NCBI RefSeq assembly: GCF_033546935.1
Contig: NZ_CP137854.1
Span: 558,001 to 622,000 of the forward strand
Length of the DNA: 64,000 nucleotides
Origin: Xylophilus sp. GOD-11R
Lineage (GTDB): Bacteria; Pseudomonadota; Gammaproteobacteria; Burkholderiales; Burkholderiaceae_C
Direction of reading: 5' to 3'
A program made the position numbers and the translations under genes. Shown here piece after piece: positions 39,220 through 50,802 of the stretch (position 1 is its first letter; every line of letters starts with the position of its first letter). The notes beneath the pieces are model-generated. The model was not told the DNA's origin and did no database searches. It was given only the letters and a program-made list of their open reading frames with translations.

Positions 39220-40010
39220 ACGATCGACTCCAACCTCTCCCGCGCCCGTCGGCCCTGCCGACCCGGCTGATGGCCGCCATCGCGGTCGTCGTGTTCATGG
39301 CCGGTTGCGCGACCGGTCCCGAGCGCAATCCGCGTGACCCCTTCGAACCGTTCAACCGCGGCGTCTACAAGTTCAACGACGCGGTCGACCGTGCGGTGCT
39401 CAAGCCGGTCGCCACCGTCTACCGCGACGTGACCCCGGCGCCGATCCGCACCGGCGTGGGCAATTTCTTCCGCAACCTGACCGAGCCCTGGTCCTTCGTC
39501 AACAACGTGCTGCAGGGCCGTATCCAGGATGCCGGCGAAACCGTGATCCGGTTCGCGGTCAACACCGTGTTCGGCCTGGGTGGCCTGCTCGACATCGCGG
39601 GCGAAGCCAATATCGACCGTCACCGCCAGGACTTCGGCCAGACGCTCGCTTTTTATGGCGTGCCGACCGGCCCGTACCTGATTTTGCCGCTGCTGGGCCC
39701 CTCGACGGTGCGTGACACCGCGGCGCTGCCGGTCGACTTCAAGGGCAACCTGCTGTCCAACGTGGACGATGTCTCGGTGCGAAATTCGCTGTATGCGCTG
39801 CGGGTCGTCGACACGCGCGCAAACCTGCTGCGCGTGAGTTCGGTGCTCGACGGCGCCGCGCTCGACCAGTACAGCTTCACCCGCGATGCTTTCCTGCAAC
39901 TGCGCCGCAACCAGCGCAAGGACACCACCGAGAGCGACGGCGACCTGGACGACAGCTCCGATGCCGGCACCGCCAACGCACCGGCCGCAGCGGCCGCCGC
40001 CGCCCAATAA
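39216..40010 (+). CDS. mlaA: Outer-membrane lipoprotein MlaA (VacJ)
   Basis: This outer-membrane lipoprotein extracts misplaced phospholipids from the outer leaflet and hands them to MlaC. The 264-residue protein has lipobox FMAGC and the family hallmark DPFEPFNRGVYKFNDAVDRA, then GVGNFFRNLTEPW and VPTGPYLILPLLGPS. The C-terminal 30 residues are acidic and then Ala-rich. In E. coli mlaA is unlinked; here it is inside the mla operon, between mlaD and mlaC. Confidence 0.96.
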   Translation: MNDRLQPLPRPSALPTRLMAAIAVVVFMAGCATGPERNPRDPFEPFNRGVYKFNDAVDRAVLKPVATVYRDVTPAPIRTGVGNFFRNLTEPWSFVNNVLQGRIQDAGETVIRFAVNTVFGLGGLLDIAGEANIDRHRQDFGQTLAFYGVPTGPYLILPLLGPSTVRDTAALPVDFKGNLLSNVDDVSVRNSLYALRVVDTRANLLRVSSVLDGAALDQYSFTRDAFLQLRRNQRKDTTESDGDLDDSSDAGTANAPAAAAAAAQ

Positions 40011-40156
40011 CGAAGGCCGGGGCCTGGTGCCAGGCTGGGTTGCATGCGGTTGCATGTCATAACCCGGCATGCGGAACGAGCGTGCGATGCTTGTCTCGAA
40101 CCGGCAAGCCGCACGGCCCGCTTTCGTATTTTTCGAGATTCAAGGAGAACACCCAC

Positions 40157-40807
40157 ATGCAGATGACGCGCCGTTTCCTCACCCGCCTGGCTTGCAGCTT
40201 CGCCGCTGCCGCCAGCCTGGCGCTCCCCCTGGCAGTGCACGCTGCCGACGAAGCTCCCGATGCCCTGATCAAGCGCTTGTCCGACGAAACGCTGTCCGCC
40301 ATCAAGGCCGACCCTGCGTTGCGCGGCGGCGACCTCACCAAGGTCATGGCGCTGGTCGACAGCAAGATCATGCCCAACGTCGACTTCCGCCGCATGACCG
40401 CCGCGGCGGTCGGCCCGCAGTGGCGGCAGGCCTCGCCCGAACAGCAGCAGAAGCTGCAGGCCGAATTCAAGACCCTGCTGGTGCGCACCTATTCCGGCGC
40501 GCTGTCGCAGGTGAGCGACCAGACGGTGAACGTCAAGCCGCTGCGGGCGGCGGCCGACGACAAGGAAGTCGTGGTGCGTACCGAAGTCACCGGCCGTGGC
40601 GACCCGATCCAGCTCGACTACCGCCTTGCGCAGTCGCCCGGTGACGGCGCAGGCTGGAAGATCTACAACCTGAACGTGCTGGGTGTGTGGCTGGTCGAAA
40701 CCTACCGCAGCCAGTTCGCGCAGGAAATCAACAGCAAGGGCATCGACGGCCTGATCGCGGCGCTCACCAGCCGCAACTCCGCCAACCAGGCGGCCAAAAA
40801 GGGCTGA
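40157..40807 (+). CDS. mlaC: Periplasmic phospholipid carrier MlaC
   Basis: This periplasmic shuttle carries phospholipid between MlaA and MlaD. It has 216 residues with a cleavable signal ending VHAAD (about 28). The core shows VDFRRMTAAAVGPQWRQASPEQQ and ends with YNLNVLGVWLVETYRSQF, both MlaC family traits. The ATG at 40157 follows an AAGGAG site. Confidence 0.95.
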   Translation: MQMTRRFLTRLACSFAAAASLALPLAVHAADEAPDALIKRLSDETLSAIKADPALRGGDLTKVMALVDSKIMPNVDFRRMTAAAVGPQWRQASPEQQQKLQAEFKTLLVRTYSGALSQVSDQTVNVKPLRAAADDKEVVVRTEVTGRGDPIQLDYRLAQSPGDGAGWKIYNLNVLGVWLVETYRSQFAQEINSKGIDGLIAALTSRNSANQAAKKG

Positions 40808-40809
40808 CC

Positions 40810-41148
40810 GTGTCCGAAGACATCGCGGCGAACCCGCCTTCCGTGTCGCCCTCGACCTACGGGGACGCGGCCCAGGTGCTGGTGTTGCCCGGTGAGCTGA
40901 CCCATGCGCAGGCCCAGACCTGCCTGCGCATGCTGACCCAGGGGCTGGGCCGGGGCCAGGAGCCGGTCATCGCCGATGCGTCCGCGCTGACGCGTTTCGA
41001 TTCTTCTGCACTGGCCGTGCTGCTGGCATGCCGTCGCGAGGTGCTGTCGCTCGGTCGCAGCTTCGAGGTGCGCGGGCTGCACGCCCGGCTCGCCGGACTG
41101 GCGGCGCTCTACGGCGTCTCGGCGCTGCTGCCGGCAGCTTCGGCCTGA
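40810..41148 (+). CDS. mlaB: STAS-domain protein MlaB
   Basis: This small cytoplasmic STAS protein activates the MlaF ATPase. It has 112 residues from the GTG at 40810, two bases after the mlaC stop. The STAS signature DASALTRFDSSALAVLL is clear, with the conserved serine-containing loop. It closes the mlaFEDACB operon. Confidence 0.9.
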   Translation: MSEDIAANPPSVSPSTYGDAAQVLVLPGELTHAQAQTCLRMLTQGLGRGQEPVIADASALTRFDSSALAVLLACRREVLSLGRSFEVRGLHARLAGLAALYGVSALLPAASA

Positions 41149-41161
41149 TGCCGATCCGGCA

Positions 41162-41194
41162 GGCTTAGGCCGCACGGCATCGGCTGCCTAAGCC
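41162..41194 (+). terminator. Inverted repeat between mlaB and the ABC exporter genes
   Basis: GGCTTAGGC (41162-41170) and GCCTAAGCC (41186-41194) form a perfect 9-base stem around a 15-base loop. No T run follows, so this is either a Rho-independent-like pause with weak release or a regulatory site. A TAGAAT -10 box at 41224-41229 lies between it and the next start. Confidence 0.45.
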
Positions 41195-41241
41195 CTCCGG
41201 CCGCCCGGTCTCGGGCGACGGCTTAGAATCGCCGGTTCCCC

Positions 41242-42180
<939 letters not shown>

Positions 42181-42199
42181 GCACGGAGACCCGAGCATC

Positions 42200-42970
42200 G
42201 TGAACCTCGACATCACCGGCTGGCAGACCCTGTTCTACAAGGAAGTGCTGCGATTCTGGAAGGTCGGCTTCCAGACGGTGGGCGCGCCCATCCTCACGGC
42301 CATCCTCTACCTGCTGATCTTCGGCCACGCGCTGGGCGACCACGTCACGGTCTACGGCTCGGTACCGTACGCCGCCTTCCTGGTGCCGGGCCTGGTCATG
42401 ATGAGCGTGCTGCAGAACGCGTTCGCCAACAGCTCCTCGTCGCTCATCCAGAGCAAGGTGATGGGCAGCCTGGTCTTCGTGCTGCTCACGCCGCTGAGCC
42501 CGCTGGCGATGTTCCTCGCCTATGTCGGCTCGTCGCTGGTACGCGGCATCGCGGTGGGCATCGGCGTGTTCGTCGTCACCTGGGTCTTCTTCGCGCGGGT
42601 CGGTTTTGCCGCGCCGGGCTGGATTCTGGTGTTCGGCGTGCTGGCCGCAGCGCTCATGGGCACGCTCGGCCTGATCGCCGGGCTGTGGTCCGAGAAGTTC
42701 GACCAGATGGCGCTCTTCCAGAACTTTCTGGTAATGCCCATGACTTTTCTGGCCGGCGTCTTCTATTCCATCCATTCGCTGCCGCCGTTCTGGCAGGCAG
42801 TGAGCCATTTCAACCCGTTCTTCTACATGATCGACGGCTTCCGCCACGGCTTCTTCGGCCAAAGCGATGTCTCGCCCTGGCTGAGCCTGGCGATCGTCGG
42901 CGGCGCCTGGGTGGCGACCAGCGCCATCGCCCTGCGCCTGCTGACCACCGGCTACAAGATCCGACACTGA
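42200..42970 (+). CDS. ABC-2 type exporter permease (YadH-like)
   Basis: The 256-residue inner-membrane protein has six predicted helices and the ABC-2 pattern of PFLVPGLVMMSVLQNAF-like and GVFYSIHSLPPFWQ segments. The start is a GTG at 42200. It is the partner of the preceding ATPase. The substrate cannot be told from sequence. Confidence 0.9.
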   Translation: MNLDITGWQTLFYKEVLRFWKVGFQTVGAPILTAILYLLIFGHALGDHVTVYGSVPYAAFLVPGLVMMSVLQNAFANSSSSLIQSKVMGSLVFVLLTPLSPLAMFLAYVGSSLVRGIAVGIGVFVVTWVFFARVGFAAPGWILVFGVLAAALMGTLGLIAGLWSEKFDQMALFQNFLVMPMTFLAGVFYSIHSLPPFWQAVSHFNPFFYMIDGFRHGFFGQSDVSPWLSLAIVGGAWVATSAIALRLLTTGYKIRH

Positions 42971-43091
42971 AGACCCTGGCCCGCCGGCTTCGCGCCGCCG
43001 TGCCGACGCCTTCTCCCGAGGGACAAGGCTCGACCCGGCCGGAGTCGCCCCGATTTCTGCCCCCGAGGCGCCCACGACCATCCTCTTTTTC

Positions 43092-43340
43092 ATGACCGCC
43101 GAAGAACTGCGCTCCATCATCTCCGTGGGCCTGCCCTGCGAGCACATCGCCGTCGAAGGCGACGGCGCCCACTGGTACGCCACCATCGTCTCGCCGGAAT
43201 TCGACGGCATGCGGCCGATCAAGCGGCACCAGCGGGTCTACGCCACGCTGGGCGAGCGCATCCAGACCAACGAGGTGCATGCCTTGTCGATGAAAACCTT
43301 CACGCCGGCCGAATGGGTTGCGCAAGGCGGAGACGCATGA
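43092..43340 (+). CDS. ibaG: BolA-family protein IbaG
   Basis: This 82-residue BolA-like protein works with monothiol glutaredoxin in iron-sulfur cluster handling. The conserved [21 protein letters not shown] and the invariant histidine in [12 protein letters not shown] are present. It overlaps the murA ATG by four bases, the same ibaG-murA pairing as in E. coli downstream of mla. Confidence 0.93.
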   Translation: MTAEELRSIISVGLPCEHIAVEGDGAHWYATIVSPEFDGMRPIKRHQRVYATLGERIQTNEVHALSMKTFTPAEWVAQGGDA

Positions 43341-44623
43341 TGGACAAGCTGCAGATTCGCGGCGGCCGGCCGCTTCGGGGCGAAGTGCTGGTCTCCGGTG
43401 CCAAGAACGCGGCCCTGCCCGAGCTGTGCGCCGCGCTGCTCACCGCCGACCCGGTCACGCTGCACAACGTGCCGCGCCTGCAGGACGTCTCCACCATGCT
43501 CAAGCTGGTGCGCAACATGGGCGTGTCGGCCGAGCGGGAGGAGGGCGGCTCCACTGTCCGCCTCGACGCCGGCGCGCTCGACAAGCCCGAGGCGCCCTAC
43601 GACCTGGTCAAGACCATGCGCGCCTCGGTGCTGGCGCTGGGGCCGCTGCTGGCGCGCTTCGGCCGTGCCACCGTGTCGCTGCCCGGCGGCTGCGCCATCG
43701 GCTCGCGCCCGGTCGACCAGCACATCAAGGGCCTGCAGGCCATGGGCGCCGAGATCGCCGTCGACCACGGCTACATGATCGCCAAGCTGCCCGAGGGCCG
43801 GACCCGGCTGCGTGGTGCCCGCATCAGCACCGACATGGTCACCGTCACCGGCACCGAGAACTTCCTGATGGCCGCCGCGCTGGCCGAAGGCGAGACGGTG
43901 CTGGAGAACGCCGCCCAGGAGCCCGAGATCGTCGACCTGGCCGAGATGCTGATCAAGATGGGTGCGCGCATCGAAGGTCACGGCACCAGCCACATCCGAA
44001 TCGTCGGCGTCGACCGGCTGCACGGTTGCGAACACACGGTGGTGGCCGACCGCATCGAGGCCGGCACCTTTCTGTGCGCGGTCGCGGCCACCGGCGGCGA
44101 CGTGCTGCTGCGCGCCGCTCGTCCCGACCACCTCGAAGCCGTCATAGACAAGCTGCGCGACGCAGGCGTGGATGTGGTCGCGGAGGCGTCGGGCGTGCGG
44201 GTGCGCTCGGCGGGCCCGGCGTTCGGCCGGCTGTGCGCGCAGAGCTTCAGCACCACCGAATACCCGGGCTTCCCCACCGACATGCAGGCCCAGTTCATGG
44301 CGCTGAACGCGGTGTCGCAGGGTGCCTCGCTGGCGACCGAGACCATCTTCGAGAACCGGTTCATGCACGTGAACGAACTGGTGCGCCTGGGTGCTGACAT
44401 CCGCATCGAAGGCCGCGTGGCGATGGTCGAGGGCGTTCGCCAGCTCTCCGGCGCCACCGTCATGGCCACCGACCTGCGGGCCTCGGCCAGCCTGGTCATC
44501 GCCGGGCTGGTGGCCGAGGGCGAGACGGTCATCGACCGCATCTACCACCTGGACCGCGGCTACGACCGCATGGAAGAAAAACTGCGCGCCATCGGCGCGG
44601 ACATCGAAAGGTTCGTGCCGTGA
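43337..44623 (+). CDS. murA: UDP-N-acetylglucosamine 1-carboxyvinyltransferase MurA
   Basis: MurA transfers enolpyruvate from PEP to UDP-GlcNAc, the first committed step of peptidoglycan synthesis. The 428-residue protein has GAKNAALP near the start and the fosfomycin-target cysteine in [13 protein letters not shown] (about residue 117). The start is one of two consecutive ATGs at 43337 and 43340. The stop overlaps the hisG GTG by four bases, linking cell-wall and histidine genes. Confidence 0.97.
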   Translation: MMDKLQIRGGRPLRGEVLVSGAKNAALPELCAALLTADPVTLHNVPRLQDVSTMLKLVRNMGVSAEREEGGSTVRLDAGALDKPEAPYDLVKTMRASVLALGPLLARFGRATVSLPGGCAIGSRPVDQHIKGLQAMGAEIAVDHGYMIAKLPEGRTRLRGARISTDMVTVTGTENFLMAAALAEGETVLENAAQEPEIVDLAEMLIKMGARIEGHGTSHIRIVGVDRLHGCEHTVVADRIEAGTFLCAVAATGGDVLLRAARPDHLEAVIDKLRDAGVDVVAEASGVRVRSAGPAFGRLCAQSFSTTEYPGFPTDMQAQFMALNAVSQGASLATETIFENRFMHVNELVRLGADIRIEGRVAMVEGVRQLSGATVMATDLRASASLVIAGLVAEGETVIDRIYHLDRGYDRMEEKLRAIGADIERFVP

Positions 44624-45276
44624 TCACCTTAGCTTTGTCCAAAGGCCGCATCTTCGAGGAAACGCTGCCACTGCTGGCCGCTGCCGGCATCGAAGTGCTG
44701 GAAGACCCGGAAAAGTCCCGCAAGCTGATCCTGCCGACCAGCCGCCCGGAAGTTCGGGTGGTGCTGGTGCGCGCCAGCGACGTGCCGACCTATGTCGAAT
44801 ACGGCGGTGCCGACCTCGGCGTGACCGGCCTCGACACCCTGCTCGAACACAATATGGAGCACCCGGGCGGCGCCTCGCTGGTGCAGCCGCTCGACCTGCG
44901 CATCGCCAAATGCCGCGTCAGCGTGGCGGTGCGCAGCGACTTCGACTACGCCCATGCGGTGCGCCAGGGAAGCCGGCTCAAGGTCGCCACCAAATACGTC
45001 GGCATCGCCCGCGAATTCTTCGCGGCCAAGGGCGTGCACGTGGACCTGATCAAGCTCTACGGCAGCATGGAACTCGCGCCGCTGACCGGCCTGGCCGACG
45101 CCATCGTCGACCTGGTCTCCACCGGCAACACGCTCAAGGCCAACCACCTGGTGGAGGTGGAGCGCATCATGGACATCAGCTCCCGCCTGGTGGTGAACCC
45201 CGCCGCCTTGAAGCTCAAGCGCGAGCCGATCCGCGCCATCATCGATTCATTCGCTTCCGCCATCCGTCCCGACTGA
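44620..45276 (+). CDS. hisG: ATP phosphoribosyltransferase HisG, short form
   Basis: This enzyme carries out the first step of histidine synthesis, ATP plus PRPP to phosphoribosyl-ATP. At 218 residues it is the short HisG form, which lacks the C-terminal regulatory domain and needs the HisZ subunit. hisZ is not in this window. The motif [13 protein letters not shown] contacts PRPP. The start is a GTG at 44620 overlapping murA. Confidence 0.96.
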   Translation: MITLALSKGRIFEETLPLLAAAGIEVLEDPEKSRKLILPTSRPEVRVVLVRASDVPTYVEYGGADLGVTGLDTLLEHNMEHPGGASLVQPLDLRIAKCRVSVAVRSDFDYAHAVRQGSRLKVATKYVGIAREFFAAKGVHVDLIKLYGSMELAPLTGLADAIVDLVSTGNTLKANHLVEVERIMDISSRLVVNPAALKLKREPIRAIIDSFASAIRPD

Positions 45277-45280
45277 CACC

Positions 45281-46612
45281 ATGGAACTCCTCGCCCGACC
45301 TGCCCGCCTGTCCTGTGCCGACGCCGATTTCGAGCGCGCATTCAAGGCGCGGCTGCATTGGTCGGCCGATACCGATGCCGCGATCGAGCAGCGCGTGGCC
45401 GAGATCCTGGCCGACGTGCAGGCGCGCGGCGACGCGGCGGTGCTCGAGTACACCGCGCGATTCGACGGACTGCAGGTCGCCGGCATGGCCGATCTGGAAA
45501 TCACCCAGGCCGAACTGAAGGCCGCCTTCGACTCCCTGCCGGACGCCCAGCGCCACGCGCTGCAGACCGCCGCTGCGCGGGTGCGCAGCTACCACGAGGC
45601 ACAGAAAAAAGCCTCCGGCGAGAGCTGGAGCTACCGCGACGCAGACGGCTCCCTGCTCGGCCAGAAGGTCACGCCGCTGGACCGCGTCGGCATCTACGTG
45701 CCCGGCGGCAAGGCAGCGTATCCGTCGTCGGTGCTGATGAACGCGGTGCCGGCCCACGTGGCGGGCGTCGGCGAAATCATCATGGTCGTGCCCACGCCCA
45801 AGGGCGAGCGCAACCCGTTGGTGCTGGCCGCCGCCCACGTGGCGGGCGTCAGCCGGGCGTTCACCATCGGCGGTGCGCAGGCGGTGGCGGCGCTGGCCTA
45901 TGGCACCGCGACGGTGCCGGCGGTCGACAAGATCACCGGCCCGGGCAATGCCTACGTGGCTTCGGCCAAGCGCCGGGTGTTCGGCACCGTCGGCATCGAC
46001 ATGATCGCCGGCCCCAGCGAAATCCTGGTGCTGGCCGACGGCAGCACGCCGGCCGACTGGGTGGCGATGGACCTCTTCAGCCAGGCCGAACACGACGAAC
46101 TGGCCCAGAGCATCCTGCTCTGCCCGGACGCCGCCTATATCGACGCGGTGCAAGAGGCCATCGACCGCCTGCTGCCCGACATGCCGCGCGCCGAGATCAT
46201 CGCCAAGAGCCTCAACGGCCGCGGCGCGCTCATCCTCACCCGCAGCATGGAAGAAGCCTGCGCGATCAGCAACCGAATCGCGCCAGAGCACCTGGAAATC
46301 TCCAGCCACGATCCGCACCGCTGGGAGCCGCTGCTGCGCCACGCCGGGGCGATCTTCCTTGGTGCCTACACCAGCGAAAGCCTGGGCGACTACTGCGCCG
46401 GTCCCAACCACGTGCTGCCGACCAGCGGCACCGCGCGCTTCTCCAGCCCGCTCGGCGTCTACGACTTCCAGAAGCGCAGCAGCATCATCGAGGTGAGCGA
46501 GGCCGGCGCGCAGTCGCTCGGCGGCATCGCCGCCACCCTGGCCTACGGCGAGGGATTGCAGGCGCACGCCCGGGCGGCCGAGATGCGGTTGCGTCCGGCC
46601 GACGCGCCATGA
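45281..46612 (+). CDS. hisD: Histidinol dehydrogenase HisD
   Basis: This zinc enzyme oxidises histidinol to histidine in two NAD-dependent steps. The 443-residue protein contains [17 protein letters not shown], the [16 protein letters not shown] signature, and EHDE and GPNHVLPT with the catalytic and zinc-ligand residues. The ATG lies four bases after hisG and the stop overlaps hisC by four bases. Confidence 0.97.
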   Translation: MELLARPARLSCADADFERAFKARLHWSADTDAAIEQRVAEILADVQARGDAAVLEYTARFDGLQVAGMADLEITQAELKAAFDSLPDAQRHALQTAAARVRSYHEAQKKASGESWSYRDADGSLLGQKVTPLDRVGIYVPGGKAAYPSSVLMNAVPAHVAGVGEIIMVVPTPKGERNPLVLAAAHVAGVSRAFTIGGAQAVAALAYGTATVPAVDKITGPGNAYVASAKRRVFGTVGIDMIAGPSEILVLADGSTPADWVAMDLFSQAEHDELAQSILLCPDAAYIDAVQEAIDRLLPDMPRAEIIAKSLNGRGALILTRSMEEACAISNRIAPEHLEISSHDPHRWEPLLRHAGAIFLGAYTSESLGDYCAGPNHVLPTSGTARFSSPLGVYDFQKRSSIIEVSEAGAQSLGGIAATLAYGEGLQAHARAAEMRLRPADAP

Positions 46613-47757
46613 ACCCCGCCGGCCATCCTGCACTGGCCCGCATCCGGCGCGACGTGCAGGGCCTGCACGCCTACGCGGTGCAGGATTCCGCCGGGCTGGT
46701 CAAGCTCGACGCCATGGAGAACCCGCATCCGCTGCCGCCGGCACTGCAGGCCGAACTCGGCCGGCGGCTGGGCGCGGTCGCGCTGCATCGCTACCCGGGC
46801 GACCGGGTGGCCGACCTGCGACGTGCCCTGGCCGACTACGCCGACCTGCCGGCCGGCTGGTCGCTGATGCTGGGCAACGGCTCGGACGAGCTCATCTCGC
46901 TCGTCACGCTCGCCTGCGACGTGCCCGCCGGCGAAACGGGCGACGGCCGCCCCCCGGCGGTGTTGGCGCCCGAACCCGGCTTCGTCATGTATGCCTTCAG
47001 CGCACATCTGCAGGGCCTGCGTTTCGTCGGCGTGCCGCTGCGGCCGGACGACTTCGGCCTCGATGTCGACGCCATGGTCGACGCGATCCGGCGCGAAAAC
47101 CCCGCCATCGTCTACCTGGCCTGGCCGAACAACCCCACCGCCGGCCTGTGGGACGACCAGGCGATGGGCCGGGTCATCGCCGCTGTCTCCGAAGCCGTCG
47201 GCATCGTCGTCATCGACGAGGCCTACCAACCCTTCGCCGGCCGCAGCTGGATCGACACGATCCGTGCCCAGCCGCAGGACCACGCTCATGTGCTGCTGCT
47301 GCGCACGCTCAGCAAGTTCGGCCTGGCCGGCGTGCGCATCGGCTACATGGCCGGCCCCGCCGAGCTGATCGCCGAGATCGACAAGCTGCGCCCGCCCTAC
47401 AACGTCAGCACGCTCAATGCCGAATGCGCGCTGTTCGCCCTGGAGCACGCCGCGGTGTTCGACGCCCAGGCGGCCGAGGTCGTCGCCGAACGCACCCGCC
47501 TGCTGGCGGCGCTGGCCGCCATGCCGGGCGTGAAAGCCTGGCCGAGCGACGCCAACATGGTGCTGGTGCGCGTCGCGTCCGACAGCGCCGGCGCCGCCCG
47601 CGTCTTCGGCCGCGTGCGGGAATCCGGCGTGCTGGTGAAGAACGTTTCTACAATGCACGCGTCGCTGGCCGGCTGCCTGCGCCTGACCGTCGGCACTTCC
47701 GACGAGACCGCCCGGCTCCTCGCCGCCCTCGCGACCAGCCTGCCCACCACCCCATGA
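46609..47757 (+). CDS. hisC: Histidinol-phosphate aminotransferase HisC
   Basis: This PLP enzyme converts imidazole acetol phosphate to histidinol phosphate. The 382-residue type I aminotransferase has the PLP lysine in [16 protein letters not shown], the NNPTG-like motif WPNNPTAG and the IDEAYQPF segment. It overlaps hisD and hisB by four bases each. Confidence 0.96.
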   Translation: MNPAGHPALARIRRDVQGLHAYAVQDSAGLVKLDAMENPHPLPPALQAELGRRLGAVALHRYPGDRVADLRRALADYADLPAGWSLMLGNGSDELISLVTLACDVPAGETGDGRPPAVLAPEPGFVMYAFSAHLQGLRFVGVPLRPDDFGLDVDAMVDAIRRENPAIVYLAWPNNPTAGLWDDQAMGRVIAAVSEAVGIVVIDEAYQPFAGRSWIDTIRAQPQDHAHVLLLRTLSKFGLAGVRIGYMAGPAELIAEIDKLRPPYNVSTLNAECALFALEHAAVFDAQAAEVVAERTRLLAALAAMPGVKAWPSDANMVLVRVASDSAGAARVFGRVRESGVLVKNVSTMHASLAGCLRLTVGTSDETARLLAALATSLPTTP

Positions 47758-48374
47758 CCACCGCCCTTTCCGTATCCGCCGCCGCCGACCGCATCGCCGA
47801 GGTCACCCGCAACACCGCCGAGACCCGCATCACCGCGCGCATCAATCTCGACGGCAGCGGCAAGGCCCAGCTCGCCACCGGCATCGGCTTCTTCGACCAC
47901 ATGCTCGACCAGATCGCCCGCCACGGCCTGATCGACTTGGACATCCACTGCGAGGGCGACCTCCACATCGACGGTCACCACACCGTGGAAGACGTCGGCA
48001 TCACCCTGGGCCAGGCCTTCGCCGTGGCCGTGGGCGATAAGCGGGGTATCCGCCGCTACGGCCATGCCTACGTGCCGCTCGACGAAGCGCTGTCGCGCGT
48101 GGTGGTCGATTTCTCCGGCCGGCCGGGCCTGCACATGGAAGTGCCGTTCACCGCCGGCATGGTCGGCGGCTTCGACACGCAGCTCACCTTCGAGTTCTTT
48201 CAGGGCTTCGTCAATCACGCCGGCGTCACGCTGCACATCGACAATCTGAAGGGCGTCAACGCCCACCACCAGGCCGAAACCGTGTTCAAGGCCTTCGCCC
48301 GGGCGCTGCGCGCAGCGCTGGAGCGCGATCCGCGCATCGCGGGCGTCATTCCGTCCACCAAGGGTTCGCTCTGA
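47754..48374 (+). CDS. hisB: Imidazoleglycerol-phosphate dehydratase HisB
   Basis: This enzyme has 206 residues and is monofunctional, without the N-terminal phosphatase domain found in E. coli HisB. Metal-binding histidine clusters are present in [24 protein letters not shown] and NAHHQAE. The ATG overlaps the hisC stop. Histidinol phosphatase must be encoded elsewhere. Confidence 0.97.
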   Translation: MTTALSVSAAADRIAEVTRNTAETRITARINLDGSGKAQLATGIGFFDHMLDQIARHGLIDLDIHCEGDLHIDGHHTVEDVGITLGQAFAVAVGDKRGIRRYGHAYVPLDEALSRVVVDFSGRPGLHMEVPFTAGMVGGFDTQLTFEFFQGFVNHAGVTLHIDNLKGVNAHHQAETVFKAFARALRAALERDPRIAGVIPSTKGSL

Positions 48375-48425
48375 TTTTGTCCAAGGAAAGGGCCGCTGGC
48401 GCGTATCTTGCCGGGGCCAGGTGAC

Positions 48426-49094
48426 ATGACTTCATCCAAGACCGTCGCCGTCGTCGACTACGGCATGGGAAACCTGCGTTCGGTGTCGCAGGCGGTGCAG
48501 GCCGCCGCGGCCGGCACCGGCTGGCACGTGGTGGTGACGGCGGAGCCCGAAACGGTGCGTGCCGCCGACCGTATCGTGCTGCCGGGGCAGGGCGCCATGC
48601 CCGATTGCATGCGCGAACTCGCCGATTCCGGCCTGCGCGCTTCGGTGCTCGAATCCGCCGCGCAAAAACCGATGTTCGGCGTCTGCGTCGGCATGCAGAT
48701 GCTGCTCGATCGCAGCGAGGAGGGCCCGACCGACGGCCTGGGCCTGATTGCGGGGCAGGTCGCACGTTTCGACCTCGCCGGCCGGCTGCAGCCCGACGGC
48801 AGCCGCTTCAAGGTGCCGCAGATGGGCTGGAACCAGGTGTTCCAGACCTCGGTGGAAGGCCGCGCGCCGCACCCGGTCTGGGCCGGTGTGCCCGACGGCG
48901 CCTGGTTCTATTTCGTGCACAGCTTCTACGCCCGCCCGGTCGATCCGCGCCACAGCGCCGGGGAGGCAGACTACGGTGCGCGCTTTACCGCCGCCGTTGC
49001 ACGCGATAACATTTTTGCCACGCAGTTCCATCCGGAGAAAAGCGCCGACCACGGTCTGGCGCTTTATCGCAACTTTCTCTCCTGGAACCCGTAG
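48426..49094 (+). CDS. hisH: Imidazole glycerol phosphate synthase glutaminase subunit HisH
   Basis: The class I glutaminase subunit has 222 residues. It shows the nucleophile cysteine in [12 protein letters not shown] and the catalytic His-Glu pair in QFHPEKS. It releases ammonia for HisF. The start is the ATG at 48426. hisA follows after 58 pyrimidine-rich bases. Confidence 0.96.
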   Translation: MTSSKTVAVVDYGMGNLRSVSQAVQAAAAGTGWHVVVTAEPETVRAADRIVLPGQGAMPDCMRELADSGLRASVLESAAQKPMFGVCVGMQMLLDRSEEGPTDGLGLIAGQVARFDLAGRLQPDGSRFKVPQMGWNQVFQTSVEGRAPHPVWAGVPDGAWFYFVHSFYARPVDPRHSAGEADYGARFTAAVARDNIFATQFHPEKSADHGLALYRNFLSWNP

Positions 49095-49152
49095 TCCGGT
49101 CCGCCTTCTCCTTCCTCCCTCTTTTCTTTCTCTCTACGCTGTTGCCGGCACC

Positions 49153-49893
49153 ATGCTTCTCATCCCTGCCATCGATCTCAAAGACGGTCACTGTGTCCGC
49201 CTCAAGCAAGGCGACATGGATCAATCCACCACCTTCGGCGAGGATCCCGCCGCGATGGCGCTGAAGTGGGTCGCGGCCGGCGCCCGGCGGCTGCACCTGG
49301 TCGACCTCAACGGCGCCTTCGCCGGCAAGCCGCAGAACGCCACCGCCATCCGCTCCATCCTGCGCGCCGTCGGCGACGACATCCCGGTGCAGCTCGGCGG
49401 CGGCATCCGCGACCTCGACACCATCGAGAAATACATCGACGGCGGCCTGCGCTACGTGATCATCGGCACCGCTGCGGTCAAGAACCCCGGCTTCCTCAAG
49501 GACGCCTGCAGCGCCTTCGGCGGCCACATCATCGTCGGCCTCGACGCCAAGGACGGCAAGGTCGCCACCGACGGCTGGAGCAAGCTCACCGGCCACGAAG
49601 TCGTCGACCTCGCCAAGAAGTTCGAGGACTGGGGCGTCGAATCCATCATCTACACCGACATCGGCCGCGACGGCATGCTCTCGGGCATCAACATCGACGC
49701 CACCGTCAAGCTCGCGCAGGCGCTCACCATTCCGGTAATCGCCTCGGGCGGACTCTCCAACATGGCCGACATCGAGCAGCTCTGCGCGGTCGAATCCGAG
49801 GGCGTCGAAGGCGTGATTTGCGGCCGGGCCATCTATTCCGGCGACCTCGACTTCGCGGCGGCCCAATCCCGGGCCGACGAACTGGCTGTCTGA
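49153..49893 (+). CDS. hisA: Phosphoribosylformimino-AICAR ribotide isomerase HisA
   Basis: This TIM-barrel isomerase of 246 residues has the N-terminal [18 protein letters not shown] with the catalytic aspartate, and [11 protein letters not shown] and [11 protein letters not shown] phosphate-binding loops. The ATG at 49153 gives the canonical start MLLIPAIDL. It shares ancestry with hisF further downstream. Confidence 0.97.
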   Translation: MLLIPAIDLKDGHCVRLKQGDMDQSTTFGEDPAAMALKWVAAGARRLHLVDLNGAFAGKPQNATAIRSILRAVGDDIPVQLGGGIRDLDTIEKYIDGGLRYVIIGTAAVKNPGFLKDACSAFGGHIIVGLDAKDGKVATDGWSKLTGHEVVDLAKKFEDWGVESIIYTDIGRDGMLSGINIDATVKLAQALTIPVIASGGLSNMADIEQLCAVESEGVEGVICGRAIYSGDLDFAAAQSRADELAV

Positions 49894-49907
49894 CCCACCA
49901 CCTCTCC

Positions 49908-50753
49908 ATGACCTGCACCCCGATCACCTTCCACGGCCAGGATGCCGTCGAGCTCCTGCTTCCCGAGGGTGACCGCGCCGTCATCGTGCTGCACGGCGCG
50001 CAAGTGCTGTCATGGACGCCTGCCGGCGGCCCGGAACGCCTCTACCTCAGCCCCGAAGCGCTCTTCGACGGCGAAGCCGCCATTCGCGGTGGCGTGCCCG
50101 TGTGCTGGCCGCAGTTCAACCAGCGTGGGCCGCTGCCCAAGCACGGCTTCGTGCGCAACCTGCCGTGGGCCTTCGTGCCCGACGCCGGCGACGACGGCAC
50201 CGCCGTGTTGGCGCTGCGCGACAGCGAAGCCACGCGCGCCATCTGGCCGCACGCCTTCAATGCCCGTGTCGAGATCGGCCTGGCGCCCGGCGCGCTGACC
50301 ATCGGCCTGGTGGTGGAGAACACCGGCCCGGAGGCGCTGGAGTTCACCATGGCGCTGCACACCTACCTGCGCATCGACGACATCGCGGCGGTGCGGCTGC
50401 ACGGCCTCGGCGGCCTGCCGTACTGGGATGCCGTCACCGATACCCGCCCGGCGCCGCTGCCGGCGGGCGAGGCCCTGGCCATCGACGGCGAAACCGACCG
50501 TGTCTACGAAGCCGCGCCGGCGCCGTTGACCCTGGTCGACGGCCTCGGCCGCCTGGCCATCGAGCAGGATCCGACCTATGGCCAGACGACCGTCTGGAAC
50601 CCCGGTGCGGCGCTGTGCGCCAAGCTCGCGCAGATGCCCGCCGACGGTTATCGGCAGATGCTCTGCGTCGAAGCCGCGGTGGTCGACACGCCGGTCAGCG
50701 TGAAACCGGGCGAAGTCTGGTCCGGCGCGCAGCGGCTTTCCGTCATCGCCTGA
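49908..50753 (+). CDS. D-hexose-6-phosphate mutarotase (YeaD/aldose 1-epimerase family)
   Basis: The 281-residue galactose-mutarotase-fold protein has the YeaD hallmarks [17 protein letters not shown] with [11 protein letters not shown], and a C-terminal TVWNPG. It interconverts anomers of hexose-6-phosphates. It lies 14 bases after hisA and 49 before hisF, within the histidine operon, where it has no obvious job. A short GC hairpin with a T-rich tail (50764-50800) follows it. Confidence 0.9.
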   Translation: MTCTPITFHGQDAVELLLPEGDRAVIVLHGAQVLSWTPAGGPERLYLSPEALFDGEAAIRGGVPVCWPQFNQRGPLPKHGFVRNLPWAFVPDAGDDGTAVLALRDSEATRAIWPHAFNARVEIGLAPGALTIGLVVENTGPEALEFTMALHTYLRIDDIAAVRLHGLGGLPYWDAVTDTRPAPLPAGEALAIDGETDRVYEAAPAPLTLVDGLGRLAIEQDPTYGQTTVWNPGAALCAKLAQMPADGYRQMLCVEAAVVDTPVSVKPGEVWSGAQRLSVIA

Positions 50754-50802
50754 TCCGTCTCCCGGGCCTTTGGGCCCCAGCCGTTCCTCTTTTTTCTTTC
50801 CC

